Under the pieces are notes generated by a model that searched no databases, was not told the origin of the DNA, and saw only the letters and a program-made list of their open reading frames with translations. A program made the translations under genes and the position numbers. Shown piece after piece: positions 33,236 through 42,979 of a stretch of 64,000 nt of DNA. The first letter of the stretch is position 1, and the number at the start of each line of letters is the position of its first letter. Source of the DNA: an uncultured Acidimicrobiales bacterium (GTDB lineage Bacteria; Actinomycetota; Acidimicrobiia; Acidimicrobiales; Hopanoidiivorantaceae); assembly GCA_958295755.1 (NCBI GenBank), contig OY282367.1, positions 2,174,022 through 2,238,021 on the forward strand, given 5' to 3'.

Positions 33236-33765
33236 AGCGTTTCACCGTTTGTGGCTGTTTCTTTGGGCGGGTGGTAGAAAATGCTTAGCAACAGAGCGGC
33301 AGCCGAGATGCCGCCTCCGCCAGCTACTATCAGGCCAATCCAGCCGTCGATGCTCTCATTGATACCAATGGCGTAGTCAAGCGATATATCGCCGGGGCCG
33401 ATCATGGCGATGATCACGGCGAAGACTGCAATGATGAAGGTGTATTCCCAGCCTTCCTTGATGATAAAGAAGCCGTTGTGCCGATGCACCACCCAAGCTG
33501 CCACAGCCATAAGCCCCACAATTCCCAAGGCTGCGATGCTCGTAGCCAAGCCAAATGCCAAGAACAGACCTGATCCCATCTCGCCTGCTGCTGCGAAAAT
33601 GGCGTGCATTTTCCCGGGGCGCATACCGATGCTGGAAAACCAGCCAGCTGTGCCTTCTATCTTGCCACCCTTAAAAAACTTGTTGTAGCCGTGGGCAAAG
33701 ATAGTGAGACCTAGGGCTACTCTGGCGATGAGAAGGGCAATGTCTATTTCAGTGCTGAAATCCAT
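33223..33765 (-). CDS. DoxX family membrane protein
   Basis: The 180-residue protein has four hydrophobic helices. The first region LLIARVALGLTIFAHGYNKFFKGGKIEGTAGWF and the following IGMRPGKMHAIFAAAGEMGSGLFLAFGL are the DoxX core. The AHGYNK and GxxE motifs are characteristic. In mycobacteria DoxX joins a membrane oxidoreductase complex with SodA and SseA; elsewhere the role is unclear. AAAGG lies about 9 nt before the ATG. It sits between the two giant LRR genes on the same strand, with no evident functional link. Confidence 0.88.
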   Translation of the reverse strand: MDFSTEIDIALLIARVALGLTIFAHGYNKFFKGGKIEGTAGWFSSIGMRPGKMHAIFAAAGEMGSGLFLAFGLATSIAALGIVGLMAVAAWVVHRHNGFFIIKEGWEYTFIIAVFAVIIAMIGPGDISLDYAIGINESIDGWIGLIVAGGGGISAAALLLSIFYHPPKETATNGETLAAD

Positions 33766-33889
33766 GTTGTGTACCTTTCTAGGGGGGCTGTTGTCTGAGA
33801 GGGGCTGTGTGAACTAGGGCTGGTCGGCAGGGCTGTCTTACAGTCAGATGCTAGTCGGATTAAAGTTTAGTTAGCATAAAGAGAGGCAA

Positions 33890-34144
33890 ATGGGCACATT
33901 TTTGAACATTCTGCTGGCTGTGATAGCTGGGTTGCTGATTGTGGTAGGAGGCATCTGGGTTTTGAGGTTATTATCGCAAACTCCACCCGAACCGCCGCCA
34001 GCAGGCGAGCTGAGGAAAGTGAAGCTCATGTATCGTTGCGACATCTGCGGGACTGAGATGCGGATGACAGTCTCACCCACCGAAGACCCCCCGCCGCCGC
34101 TTCACTGCCAAGACGAAATGTCGCTAATGGCACCTATCGAATAG
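33890..34144 (+). CDS. Small membrane protein with zinc-ribbon-like end
   Basis: This 84-residue protein has one N-terminal helix (about 6-28), a Pro-rich linker, and a C-terminal MYRCDICGTEMRMTV...PPPPLHCQDEM. The CxxC pair near residue 50 and a HC pair near 74 could bind zinc. Short conserved proteins with this CDICG/PPPP-H-C pattern occur in actinobacteria without assigned function. The ribosome site GAGAGG lies 3 nt before the ATG. It is the only plus-strand gene inside the LRR region. Confidence 0.8.
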   Translation: MGTFLNILLAVIAGLLIVVGGIWVLRLLSQTPPEPPPAGELRKVKLMYRCDICGTEMRMTVSPTEDPPPPLHCQDEMSLMAPIE

Positions 34145-34159
34145 CAAAACTCAGAGGAA

Positions 34160-34211
34160 CTAGAAGTTCTTGCTAGATGTTCTGGCTAGAAGTCCTGGCT
34201 AGAAGTTCTAC
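34160..34211. repeat. 13-bp repeat ctagaagttctgg-type, four copies
   Basis: Diverged units start at 34160, 34173, 34186 and 34199, just after the stop of the zinc-ribbon gene and before the 3' end of LRR gene 2. Confidence 0.85.
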
Positions 34212-34231
34212 GGACGCACGCTATTTTTTAT

Positions 34232-37200
34232 CTAGCTGATTGCTTGGTAGCAGTCTTTGATGCTGTTGTCCCAGCCTCGGATGTTTATTAGCAGGGTGTC
34301 TATGAAGGCTCTGTTGGCACCTCTAAAACAGTGAAGTTCGCCGTTTTGCTGGCAGAACGCTGCTTGGTTGTCGCCTTGGGTGATTTCATCGGCGGTGCTA
34401 CTACGGACGGGTTCCATACCTACCATTGAACAGATCGTGTCTTGGCGGTCTAGGATTGGTGCGGTATTTCTAGGCAGCTCGGTGATGGTGATAGATATTT
34501 GACCATCTAGGGTATGGCCTCCTGCGGAGGTGTAGGGCACAGTGAAGGTAGCGGTGCCTGTATCTGCGCCGACGCTGATTTGATAGCTGCAGCCTGTATT
34601 GGTAGCGCGGGTGATTTTGGTGTCCCGATTGGTGGCTTGGCCGCAGGTGATGGTGTAACTACCGTCTGTGACAGCTGCGGCTGCGTCTATGGTTAAGGTG
34701 CTGCTAGCGGTCATAGTCAGCTCTGTGGGTGCTGTATAGACAATAGTTGACGCAGCACCGATTGCTATGTTGATGGTGCCGTCTTGGGTGGCACCGCCGC
34801 TGGAAGTATAAGGCACAGTAAAGCTAGCAGCACCTTGTGCTCCAGTAGCTGTGATAGTAAATTCGCAAGACGCAATGCTCGGATTCGCCTGAGTAACAGA
34901 AATCTTAGAATCCACCCCTGTAGCGGTGCCGCAGGTTATGACATAGCCGCCATCTGTGACATAGCTAGCAGCATCTATGATGCGTGTGCGGTTAGTTCCC
35001 AGCATCAAGCCACTGGGCGCGCTATAGGCAATAGTAGAAGCCGGGCCGACCTCAATAGTGAAAACACCGTTGCGGCTGGTACCGCCGCTGGAGGTATAAG
35101 GCACAGTGAAGCTAGCTTCACCTTGGGTGCCTGAAGGAGTAACAGTAAATTCGCAAGGCTCACCACTCGGATTAGCCCTTTGGATAGTGATAATAGAAGT
35201 AGACACACCGGTAGCATCGCCGCAAGAAACGCTATAGCCCCCATCAGACGCATAATCCAAAGCGTCAATCACAAGAGTCTGATTAGTACCCAACTCCAAA
35301 TCAAAAGACCCACGGAAGAAAATATGAGAAGGCGGACGATAGACAATAACTGAGAAAGTAGCGTCAAGAGTGTCGCCGCCGCTGGAGCGATAAGGCACAA
35401 TGAAGGTTGCAGCACCCGAAGTGCTGCTCGCAGTCACCGTGTATCTGCAAGTGTTGCCGATGCGAACAACCGAAGCTATCTGATCACTTTCTTCTCTGGC
35501 AACGCCACATGAAATCGTGTAGCTACCATCGCTTGCATATTGGGAAGCATCGAATGTGATGGATCTGTTTATATCCACAGCCAAGGTGCCGGGGTCGGTG
35601 AATGTGATGTCGGAATTGGGGCGTAGTCCTATAGAGATCGCCCCGTTGTGGGTGTCGCCGCCAGATGAGGTATAAGGCACGACGAATGAGGCAATGCCTG
35701 GGTTATCACCTGGTGTGATAGTGAAGACGCAACCGTCTCGTGTTACCGAGGATAACCTGCTGTGAATTCTGGTGGCGTCAGCACACATGATTATGTGGTT
35801 GCCATCAGATGCGTAGGTTGAAGCGTCTATTCTCAAATTTTGGCTACCGGTGATTGTGAGACCAGAGGGTGCCGAGAACACGATCTCAGATGTGTCGGAC
35901 GGCGGACCGACGGTAACTCGAATTGTTCCGTTCGCTGTGGTGCCACCTGCTGAAGAGAACAGCACAGCGAAAGTTGCTGAGCCTTGAATCGTTCCAGCTT
36001 TGATATTGAATTGGCATCCGTTTCGTGTTACGGAAATCCCGTTGCTCACTGAAGTGGGATTACTACAGGTAACTGTGTAGCCGCCATCTGATGCGTAGTT
36101 CAGAGCATTGACGATAATTTGACGCCCCGCAGGCACTGAAAGGTCAGATGGAGCATTGAATCTCAGGCTGGAAGCTATCTGGCAGCCGATTGGGTCATAT
36201 GTGGTTGTTTCCCAAGAGGGTATCGCTGTGTGCAGGGCTGTTGGCACGGCTCCTGTGAAGTAGTTGCGGCAGATAGTTAATTGAGTAAGGCTACCTGTGG
36301 GAGTGGCTAGAGTGGCGAGTTCGGTGGGTATAGTGCCTGTGAGCCGGTTGTCACTGAGGCCGAGCTGTGTGAGTTTGGTGAGTTGGCTGAGTTGGGTGGG
36401 TATGTTTCCTGTGAGGCGGTTGTAGCTGAGGTCGAGTTCTGTGAGGTTTGTGAGGTTGCCTATTTGTGTGGGTATGTTGCCTGTGAGCCGGTTGAGGCCG
36501 AGGTCTAGGTTTGTGAGGTTTGTGAGGTTGCCTATTTGTGTGGGTATGTTGCCTGTGAGCCGGTTGAAGCCGAGGTCTAGGTTTGTGAGGTTTGTGAGGT
36601 TGCCTATTTCGGTGGGTATGTTGCCTGTGAGGCGGTTGCTACTGAGGTTGAGGGTTGTGAGCCCTGTGAGGTTGCCTATTTCGGTGGGTATGTTGCCTGT
36701 GAGGCGGTTGTTACTGAGGTTGAGGGTTGTGAGCCCTGTGAGGTTGCCTATTTCGGTGGGTATAGTGCCTGTGAGTTGGTTGTCGTGGAGGTAGAGGTTG
36801 GTGAGGTTGATGAGGTTGCCTATTTCGGTGGGTATGGCACCTGTGAGCCGGTTGTCACTGAGGCCGAGCTGTGTGAGGTTTGTGAGGTTGCCTATTTCGG
36901 TGGGTATGGCACCTGTGAGGAGGTTGGTACCGAGGTTGAGGTTTGTGAGCTCTGTGAGGTTGCCTAGTTGTGTGGGGATAGTGCCTGCAATTCCTGGGCT
37001 AATGCCACCAAATGGCCTAGAAAGATTGAGTGAAGTAACACGTTTGTTGGTGATGGTTATATTTGACCAGGTGTTTATTTTTTGGGTTGTGCCTGTTCCC
37101 CATGTGCGCAGGGGGTGAGTGGCTGAAAGGATGTTGTTTTCGGTTACTGCGGCCCAGTGGTTTTGGATGGCTACTAGAGCTTGGCAGTCTTCTGCTAGAT

Positions 37201-40200
37201 CATTATTTGACCCCTCAACTCTGGGGTTGGTTACGAGATCGACGAAAGTGCCATCGGTGCAACCAGATGCTGGAAGAGTAGTAATGGCTGTGCCAGACGG
37301 TGATTCTTCCCACTGACAGCCGACTGGGTCATAAGTGGTTGTTTGCCAAGAGGGTATCGCTGTGCGTAGGGCTGTTGGCACGGCTCCTGTGAAGTAGTTG
37401 CGGCAGATAAATAACCAAGTAAGGCTACCTGTGGGAGTGGCTAGAGCGGCGAGTTCGGTGGGTATGTTGCCTGTGAGGCGGTTATTGTCGAGGTTGAGGG
37501 TTGTGAGTTTTGTGAGGTTGCCTAGTTGTGAGGGTATGTTGCCTGTGAGGCGGTTGCCCGAGAGATTCAGTCCCGAAATGAAGGTGTTACCTGTGAGTTT
37601 GGTGAGGTTACCTATTTGTGTGGGTATGTTGCCTGTGAGGCGGTTGTAGCCGAGGCTTAGGTTTGTGAGAGCTGTCAAACTGCCTAGTTGTGTGGGTATG
37701 TTGCCTGTGAGGCGGTTGCCACTGAGGTTGAGGGTTGTGAGCCCTGTGAGGTTGCCTATTTCGGTGGGTATAGCACCTGTGAGCCGGTTGAGCCTGAGGT
37801 CTAGGTCGGTGAGGTTTGTGAGGTTGCCTATTTCGGTGGGTATAGCACCTGTGAGGCTGTTGCTATCGAGCCGGAGCTGTGTGAGTTTAGTGAGTTGGCT
37901 GAGTTGTGTGGGTATGTTGCCTGTGAGTCGGTTACTCCTGAGGTTGAGGTTTATAAGCCCTGTGAGGTTGCCTATTTCGGTGGGGATAGTGCCTGCAATT
38001 CCTGGGCTAGTGGCACTAAATGGCCTAGAAAGGTTGAGTGAAGTAACACGTTTGTTGGTGATGGTTATATTTGCCCAGGTGTTTATTTTTTGGGTTGTGC
38101 CTGTGCCCCATGTGCGGAGGGGATGAGTGGCCGAAAGGTTGTTGTTGTCGGTTACTGCGGCCCAGTGGTTTTGGATGGCTACTAGGGCTTGGCAGTCTTC
38201 TGCTAGATCGTTATTTGCGCCAGTTACTCTGGGATTTGCGGTGAGATCTACAAAGGTGCCGTCGGTGCAGCCGGTTGCTGAGAGTGCCGAGATTGGATCT
38301 GGGGCAGGTGTTGTCGGTGCATTGACTGTAATGGATATAACGCCGTTATGGGTGTCGCCTCCAGAGGAGGTGTAGGGCACGGTGAATGTGGCAGTGCCGC
38401 TTGTATTGCCTGAAGTAATGTTGTAGAGGCATCCGCTAGATCGGGTAACTGTGATTTTGGAATCTACTAAAGTTGCATCGGCGCATGAAATTGTGTAGTC
38501 ATCATCTGTTACATAAGCCAAAGCATCTATAGCCAAACCACCTTGCGAAAGGCTACTAACACCAGTGTTTATCGCAAGGCCAGTTGGTGCGGTGAATGTG
38601 ATGTTTGAAATATTTATGACAATTATTCCGTTTTCAGAGTCGCCGCCGGTGCTTCTGTAGGGCACTGTAAAGCTCGCGATGCCTTTTGCGTTTGATTGAG
38701 CAGCAATAACATAAGAGCAACCTGTGCGAGAAGTGATGCTGATTTTAGATGAGACACTTGTGGCATCAGCACAAGAAATGGTGCTAGTGCCATCTGTAGC
38801 ATAAGACGAAGCATCTATCGTTTTGCTTGCTCCTGCTACCATCGAAAAAGCAACGGGGCTTGAAAATACTATGTTAGAAGTTGCTGAGGATGGGGTGATA
38901 GTTAGGGTAACAATGACGCTTTGCGTTGCACCACCTGCACTGGTATATGGCACGGTGAAGTTGGCAAAACCAGCGGTGGAGCCTGCCGTTACGGTGTATC
39001 TGCAACCTTCGCGCGAAATGGAAGAGATTTGCGAGGAAACGTTAGTGGCATCAGCACAACTAATGGAATAACCACCGTCTGTCACAAAAAGTCTTGTGTT
39101 AATGGTAACTCGGCGACTGGCTGGCACAGATACACCGCTAGATACTACGGGTAAAGATCGCGATGGATGAAGGGAAGTGGGAGGAATCAGGTTAATCGAT
39201 GAGTTTCTTTGGCAGCCAATTGAAGTGCTAGGTTGGCTGGTTGGATATCCAACGAGTATTTGAGTTAGGAAATTGGCTTGGGGTAGCGATCCTGAAAGAT
39301 AGTTTCCGCAGATCAACAAACTTCTGAGGTTGCCCCGTCCGCTGGTAGATATGGGAGTTGTCGCTGGAGCAAGATTAGCTAGTTGAGCAGGAATTTCCCC
39401 CGAGAGTTGGTTGTGTGAGAGGTCTAGCCACATCAGGCTAGTGAGTTTGCCCAAAGTTGTGGGTATCTCACCAGATATTGAATTGCCACCGGTGGATTCG
39501 CTGTCGTTGCCTAGATCGAGGCGAAGGAGTTTGGTGAGGTTCCCTAATTCAGCGGGTATGTTGCCTGTGAGCTGGTTGTTTGAGAGGTCTAACCATGTGA
39601 GGTTGGTGAGGCTACCTAGTTGCGTAGGGATAGCACCTGTGAATTGGTTGCGAGAAAAATTAAGGGATGTGAGGCTTGTCAAACTGCCGAGCTCAGAGGG
39701 GATACTGCCAGAAAGACTATTTCTGCCGAGGCTTAAGTTTGTGAGAGCTGTCAAACTGCCAAGCTCAGAGGGGATACTTCCCGATAGCCGGTTGTTATAG
39801 AGGCTTAGGTTTGTGAGAGCTGTCAAACTGCCTAGTTGTGTGGGTATGTTGCCTGTTAGCCGGTTTCCTGACAAGTTAAGCGAGGTGAGACTGGTGAGAT
39901 TGCCTAGCTGGACGGGTATAGACCCTGATATTCCGGGATTAGATCCTGCGGGGTTGAATAAACTGAAAATAGAGATTCGGTTATTGTTGATTGTGATATT
40001 GGCCCAATTTTCAATACCGGGATTTGTTGTGTCTGTGCCCCAAGTGCGAAGAGGATGTTCGGTTGGCAAGCTGTTGTTGGCGGTCACTGCTGCCCAGTGA
40101 TTTTGAATAGCTACTAGAGCCTGGCAGTCTTCTACAAGATCGTTGTTTGCTCCCGCAACTCTGGGGTTGGCTGTGAGGTCTACGAAAGTGCCGTCGGTGC

Positions 40201-42790
40201 AGCCTGTAGCAGACAGGGCAGTGATAGCCGTGCTTGCGGCCGGGTTAGCATATTGGCATTGGACTGAGCTATATCCCGCATTTGTTGGATAACTCAGCAG
40301 GAGAACTCCAGATTGCAATCCAACTGGCACTGCTCCAGTCAGGTAGTTGTTGCAAATTGCCAGCCTGCTGAGGCGGGTGAGGCTTCCGAGTTGGGTGGGT
40401 ATGTTGCCTGTGAGCTGGTTATTGTTGAGCCAGAGGTTGGAGAGGTTGGTGAGGTTGCCGAGTTGGGTGGGTATGTTGCCTGTGAGTTGGTTGTTGGAGA
40501 GGTTGAGGTTGGAGAGGTTTGTGAGGTTGCCTAGTTGTATTGGAATAGATCCGCTGATGTCCTGATCCGTAAGCCCTATAGAGCCTACGCGATCAAAGCT
40601 GGAGGTGCCAGAACTGAAGATGCCAGACCAATTGAATATCTTCTGCGAAGCTCCCACTCCCCAAGTTCTAAGGGGATGGTTGGCTGGAAGATTATTATTT
40701 GCGGCAACTCCAGCCCAATGGTTTTGAATAGCGACTAGAGCTTGGCAGTCTTCTGCTAGATCGTTATTGGCACCTGTGACTCTGGGGTTGGCTGTGAGAT
40801 CCACAAAGGTACCGTCGGTGCAGCCTGTGGCAGAAAGGGCGGTGATAGCACCTAGTGGTGTGGTGGTTGAGCTGATGGTGATTGTGATTGTGCCGTTGTG
40901 GGTGTCGCCTCCTGCGGAGGTGTAGGGCACAATCAAAGTAGTGGTTCCTGTGGTTGAACCAGCAGTGAGGGTATATGTGCATCCGTCGCGTCTGATGGAT
41001 GTGATCTTCGAATCTCCTAATCTGGGATTTCCGCATGTGATGGTATATGAACCGTCAGTGGCATATGTTGAAGCGTCAATGGTGAGGTTGCGCTCTGCCT
41101 CCATAGTGAGATTTGTGGGGGCTGTGAAGACGATGTTGGAGGCTACGCCGATGGTGATGGTGATTGTGCCGTTGTGGGTGTCGCCGCCTGCGGAGGTATA
41201 GGGCACAGTGAAGGAAGCGGTGCCTGTTTGGGTGCCTGCGGTGACGGTGTAGAGGCAACCGATGCGAGCAATGGAGGAGATTTTGGCGTGTTTGTTGGTG
41301 GCGTCTTCACACGAGATGGTATAAAAGTCGTTGTCGGATGCATATTGAGAAGCATCAACAATAATGCTTCTGCTGACAGACACTGTGGGATTAGTAGGCG
41401 GGGCAGTGAAGACGATATTGGAAATCGGGTTCTGGCAGGCGATGGGGTCATAGCCGTCTGCGCTGGGATAGTCCCGTAAGTTAACACCCGTACGAAGGCT
41501 TGAGGGCAGTGCTCCGGTAAGTTGGTTACGGCAGATGCCAAGGTGGGCAAGAGTTGTGATTGCCCCTAGCTGGGTCGGAACAGAACCTGTAAGACGGTTA
41601 TCGTTGAGCCAGAGGTTGATGAGGCGGGTGAGGTTGCCAATCTCTGTGGGTATGTTGCCTGTGAGCTGGTTATTCGAGAGATCCAGTCCCGGACTGTAGG
41701 TGTCACCTGCGAGGTTGGTGAGGTTGCCTATTTCAGTGGGTATGTTGCCTGTGAGCTGGTTGCTAGCGAGGTAGAGGTATGTGAGGTTGGTGAGGTTGCC
41801 TATCTGTGTGGGTATAGCACCTGTGAGGCGGTTATCGTGGAGGAAGAGCTGTGTGAGGTTGGTGAGGTTGCCTATCTGTGTGGGTATAGCACCTGTGAGC
41901 TGGTTGACACCGAGGTGGAGGTTTGTGAGGTCTGTGAGGTTGCCTATTTCGGTGGGTATGTTGCCTGTGAGTCGGTTGCTACTTAGCCAGAGGGTTGTGA
42001 GGTCTGTGAGGTTGCCTATTTCGGTGGGTATGTTGCCTGTGAGCTGGTTGTTACCGAGGTAGAGCTGTGTGAGGTTGGTGAGGTTGCCTATCTCGGTGGG
42101 GATAGTGCCTGTGAGGCGGTTGCTACTGAGCCAGAGGTTTGTGAGGTTTGTGAGGTTGCCGACTTGTGTGGGTATGTTGCCTGTGAGGCGGTTGCCATAG
42201 AGGATGAGGCTGGTGAGGTTGGTGAGTTGTCTGATTTGGGTGGGGATGTTGCCTGTGAGTCGGTTATCGTGGAGGTAGAGCTGTGTGAGGTTTGTGAGGT
42301 TGCCAATCTCGGTGGGGATAGTGCCTGCAATTCCTGGGTTAAAGCCAATAGATGGCCTAAAAAGTCTAAGTGAAGTAACACGTTTACTGGTGATAGTTAT
42401 ATTTGCCCAGGTGTTTATTTTTTGGGTTGTGCCTGTTCCCCATGTGCGCAGGGGGTGAGTGGCTGAAAGGATGTTGTTGTCGGTTACTGCGGCCCAGTGG
42501 TTTTGGATGGCTACTAGGGCTTGGCAGTCTTCTACGAGGTCGTTGTTGGCACCTGTGACTCTGGGGTTGGCTGTGAGGTCTACAAAGGTTCCGTCGGTGC
42601 AGCCTGTTGCGGAGAGTGCAGTGACGGGGGTTGTTTGGAATTGAGAGGAGGCTGGGGAGGCAAAAGTGGTTGTGAGAGTGGTGACTGCGACTGTAAGAGC
42701 GAGAAAGGCAAAAAAGATTTTTTTAGCTAGTGCATAAGACGGGAGGGGGGGGGTTGGCTGACTTAGATTTTTGTATCGCGGTTTGTGCAT
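34232..42790 (-). CDS. Giant secreted LRR protein 2, five LRR cassettes, poly-C tract
   Basis: About 2852 residues from the ATG at 42790. AAGGTG lies 6 nt upstream, so the GTG nine bases earlier is not chosen. A basic start, a Pro/Thr stretch (12-17) on a 9-nt C tract, and a hydrophobic core (~23-39) come first. The N-cap CTDGTFVDLTANPRV...DCQALVAIQNHW...LRTWG occurs five times, each starting an LRR cassette of roughly 3 to 12 plant-type repeats (LTGNIPTEIGNLTNL), about 40 LRRs in all. Eleven ~92-residue two-Cys beta repeats are placed after cassettes 1, 3 and 5. The last four and the final ~80-residue domain closely match LRR protein 1. No sorting signal or C-terminal helix is seen. Likely exported; the role in surface recognition is inferred. 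Confidence 0.9.
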   Translation of the reverse strand: MHKPRYKNLSQPTPPLPSYALAKKIFFAFLALTVAVTTLTTTFASPASSQFQTTPVTALSATGCTDGTFVDLTANPRVTGANNDLVEDCQALVAIQNHWAAVTDNNILSATHPLRTWGTGTTQKINTWANITITSKRVTSLRLFRPSIGFNPGIAGTIPTEIGNLTNLTQLYLHDNRLTGNIPTQIRQLTNLTSLILYGNRLTGNIPTQVGNLTNLTNLWLSSNRLTGTIPTEIGNLTNLTQLYLGNNQLTGNIPTEIGNLTDLTTLWLSSNRLTGNIPTEIGNLTDLTNLHLGVNQLTGAIPTQIGNLTNLTQLFLHDNRLTGAIPTQIGNLTNLTYLYLASNQLTGNIPTEIGNLTNLAGDTYSPGLDLSNNQLTGNIPTEIGNLTRLINLWLNDNRLTGSVPTQLGAITTLAHLGICRNQLTGALPSSLRTGVNLRDYPSADGYDPIACQNPISNIVFTAPPTNPTVSVSRSIIVDASQYASDNDFYTISCEDATNKHAKISSIARIGCLYTVTAGTQTGTASFTVPYTSAGGDTHNGTITITIGVASNIVFTAPTNLTMEAERNLTIDASTYATDGSYTITCGNPRLGDSKITSIRRDGCTYTLTAGSTTGTTTLIVPYTSAGGDTHNGTITITISSTTTPLGAITALSATGCTDGTFVDLTANPRVTGANNDLAEDCQALVAIQNHWAGVAANNNLPANHPLRTWGVGASQKIFNWSGIFSSGTSSFDRVGSIGLTDQDISGSIPIQLGNLTNLSNLNLSNNQLTGNIPTQLGNLTNLSNLWLNNNQLTGNIPTQLGSLTRLSRLAICNNYLTGAVPVGLQSGVLLLSYPTNAGYSSVQCQYANPAASTAITALSATGCTDGTFVDLTANPRVAGANNDLVEDCQALVAIQNHWAAVTANNSLPTEHPLRTWGTDTTNPGIENWANITINNNRISIFSLFNPAGSNPGISGSIPVQLGNLTSLTSLNLSGNRLTGNIPTQLGSLTALTNLSLYNNRLSGSIPSELGSLTALTNLSLGRNSLSGSIPSELGSLTSLTSLNFSRNQFTGAIPTQLGSLTNLTWLDLSNNQLTGNIPAELGNLTKLLRLDLGNDSESTGGNSISGEIPTTLGKLTSLMWLDLSHNQLSGEIPAQLANLAPATTPISTSGRGNLRSLLICGNYLSGSLPQANFLTQILVGYPTSQPSTSIGCQRNSSINLIPPTSLHPSRSLPVVSSGVSVPASRRVTINTRLFVTDGGYSISCADATNVSSQISSISREGCRYTVTAGSTAGFANFTVPYTSAGGATQSVIVTLTITPSSATSNIVFSSPVAFSMVAGASKTIDASSYATDGTSTISCADATSVSSKISITSRTGCSYVIAAQSNAKGIASFTVPYRSTGGDSENGIIVINISNITFTAPTGLAINTGVSSLSQGGLAIDALAYVTDDDYTISCADATLVDSKITVTRSSGCLYNITSGNTSGTATFTVPYTSSGGDTHNGVISITVNAPTTPAPDPISALSATGCTDGTFVDLTANPRVTGANNDLAEDCQALVAIQNHWAAVTDNNNLSATHPLRTWGTGTTQKINTWANITITNKRVTSLNLSRPFSATSPGIAGTIPTEIGNLTGLINLNLRSNRLTGNIPTQLSQLTKLTQLRLDSNSLTGAIPTEIGNLTNLTDLDLRLNRLTGAIPTEIGNLTGLTTLNLSGNRLTGNIPTQLGSLTALTNLSLGYNRLTGNIPTQIGNLTKLTGNTFISGLNLSGNRLTGNIPSQLGNLTKLTTLNLDNNRLTGNIPTELAALATPTGSLTWLFICRNYFTGAVPTALRTAIPSWQTTTYDPVGCQWEESPSGTAITTLPASGCTDGTFVDLVTNPRVEGSNNDLAEDCQALVAIQNHWAAVTENNILSATHPLRTWGTGTTQKINTWSNITITNKRVTSLNLSRPFGGISPGIAGTIPTQLGNLTELTNLNLGTNLLTGAIPTEIGNLTNLTQLGLSDNRLTGAIPTEIGNLINLTNLYLHDNQLTGTIPTEIGNLTGLTTLNLSNNRLTGNIPTEIGNLTGLTTLNLSSNRLTGNIPTEIGNLTNLTNLDLGFNRLTGNIPTQIGNLTNLTNLDLGLNRLTGNIPTQIGNLTNLTELDLSYNRLTGNIPTQLSQLTKLTQLGLSDNRLTGTIPTELATLATPTGSLTQLTICRNYFTGAVPTALHTAIPSWETTTYDPIGCQIASSLRFNAPSDLSVPAGRQIIVNALNYASDGGYTVTCSNPTSVSNGISVTRNGCQFNIKAGTIQGSATFAVLFSSAGGTTANGTIRVTVGPPSDTSEIVFSAPSGLTITGSQNLRIDASTYASDGNHIIMCADATRIHSRLSSVTRDGCVFTITPGDNPGIASFVVPYTSSGGDTHNGAISIGLRPNSDITFTDPGTLAVDINRSITFDASQYASDGSYTISCGVAREESDQIASVVRIGNTCRYTVTASSTSGAATFIVPYRSSGGDTLDATFSVIVYRPPSHIFFRGSFDLELGTNQTLVIDALDYASDGGYSVSCGDATGVSTSIITIQRANPSGEPCEFTVTPSGTQGEASFTVPYTSSGGTSRNGVFTIEVGPASTIAYSAPSGLMLGTNRTRIIDAASYVTDGGYVITCGTATGVDSKISVTQANPSIASCEFTITATGAQGAASFTVPYTSSGGATQDGTINIAIGAASTIVYTAPTELTMTASSTLTIDAAAAVTDGSYTITCGQATNRDTKITRATNTGCSYQISVGADTGTATFTVPYTSAGGHTLDGQISITITELPRNTAPILDRQDTICSMVGMEPVRSSTADEITQGDNQAAFCQQNGELHCFRGANRAFIDTLLINIRGWDNSIKDCYQAIS
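42745..42753 (-). repeat. Homopolymer tract: 9 C on the coding strand of LRR protein 2
   Basis: Nine consecutive G on the plus strand (with GGGA before them), at the same relative site as the tract in LRR gene 1. Loss of one base gives TAG, and gain of one gives TAA, within about eight codons. Confidence 0.95.
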
Positions 42791-42819
42791 TGGCGTCACC
42801 TTACAGTAGTTTCATAGTT

Positions 42820-42849
42820 AGTATAGTTAGCCGGGTTGTGCTGTTTCAA
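42820..42849 (-). promoter_or_regulatory. Promoter of LRR protein 2 (TTGAAA-18-TATACT)
   Basis: On the minus strand, TTGAAA (42849-42844) and TATACT (42825-42820) are spaced by 18 nt. The -10 box ends 29 nt before the start codon. Confidence 0.55.
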
Positions 42850-42884
42850 GAGTAGCATTTGTGAGCCGCAGTTTTCTTAAGTGC

Positions 42885-42978
42885 GGGTGAGAGATGAAGG
42901 AAGTTGAATGAAGAAGAGATACCGAGAATGTAAAGGGGGTGAAAGGCATGAAGGGATGCCGAAGGGGGGAGGGGGGAG
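42885..42978. other. Purine-rich stretch upstream of LRR gene 2
   Basis: The plus strand is almost all A/G for about 95 bases, ending in two G6 runs separated by A (42964-42976). No gene is seen. It lies between the crgA stop and the LRR2 promoter. Confidence 0.6.
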
Positions 42979-42979
42979 A

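Noticed and set aside
36441-38375. Several plus-strand frames rich in VGMLPVRRL repeats
   Set aside because: They mirror the LRR codons of gene 2 on the other strand. Repetitive sequence keeps antisense frames open; no start signals or family match.
28524-42790. Plant or algal contamination explaining the plant-type LRRs
   Set aside because: Both genes have bacterial promoters and ribosome sites, lie among bacterial genes on both sides, and contain no introns.
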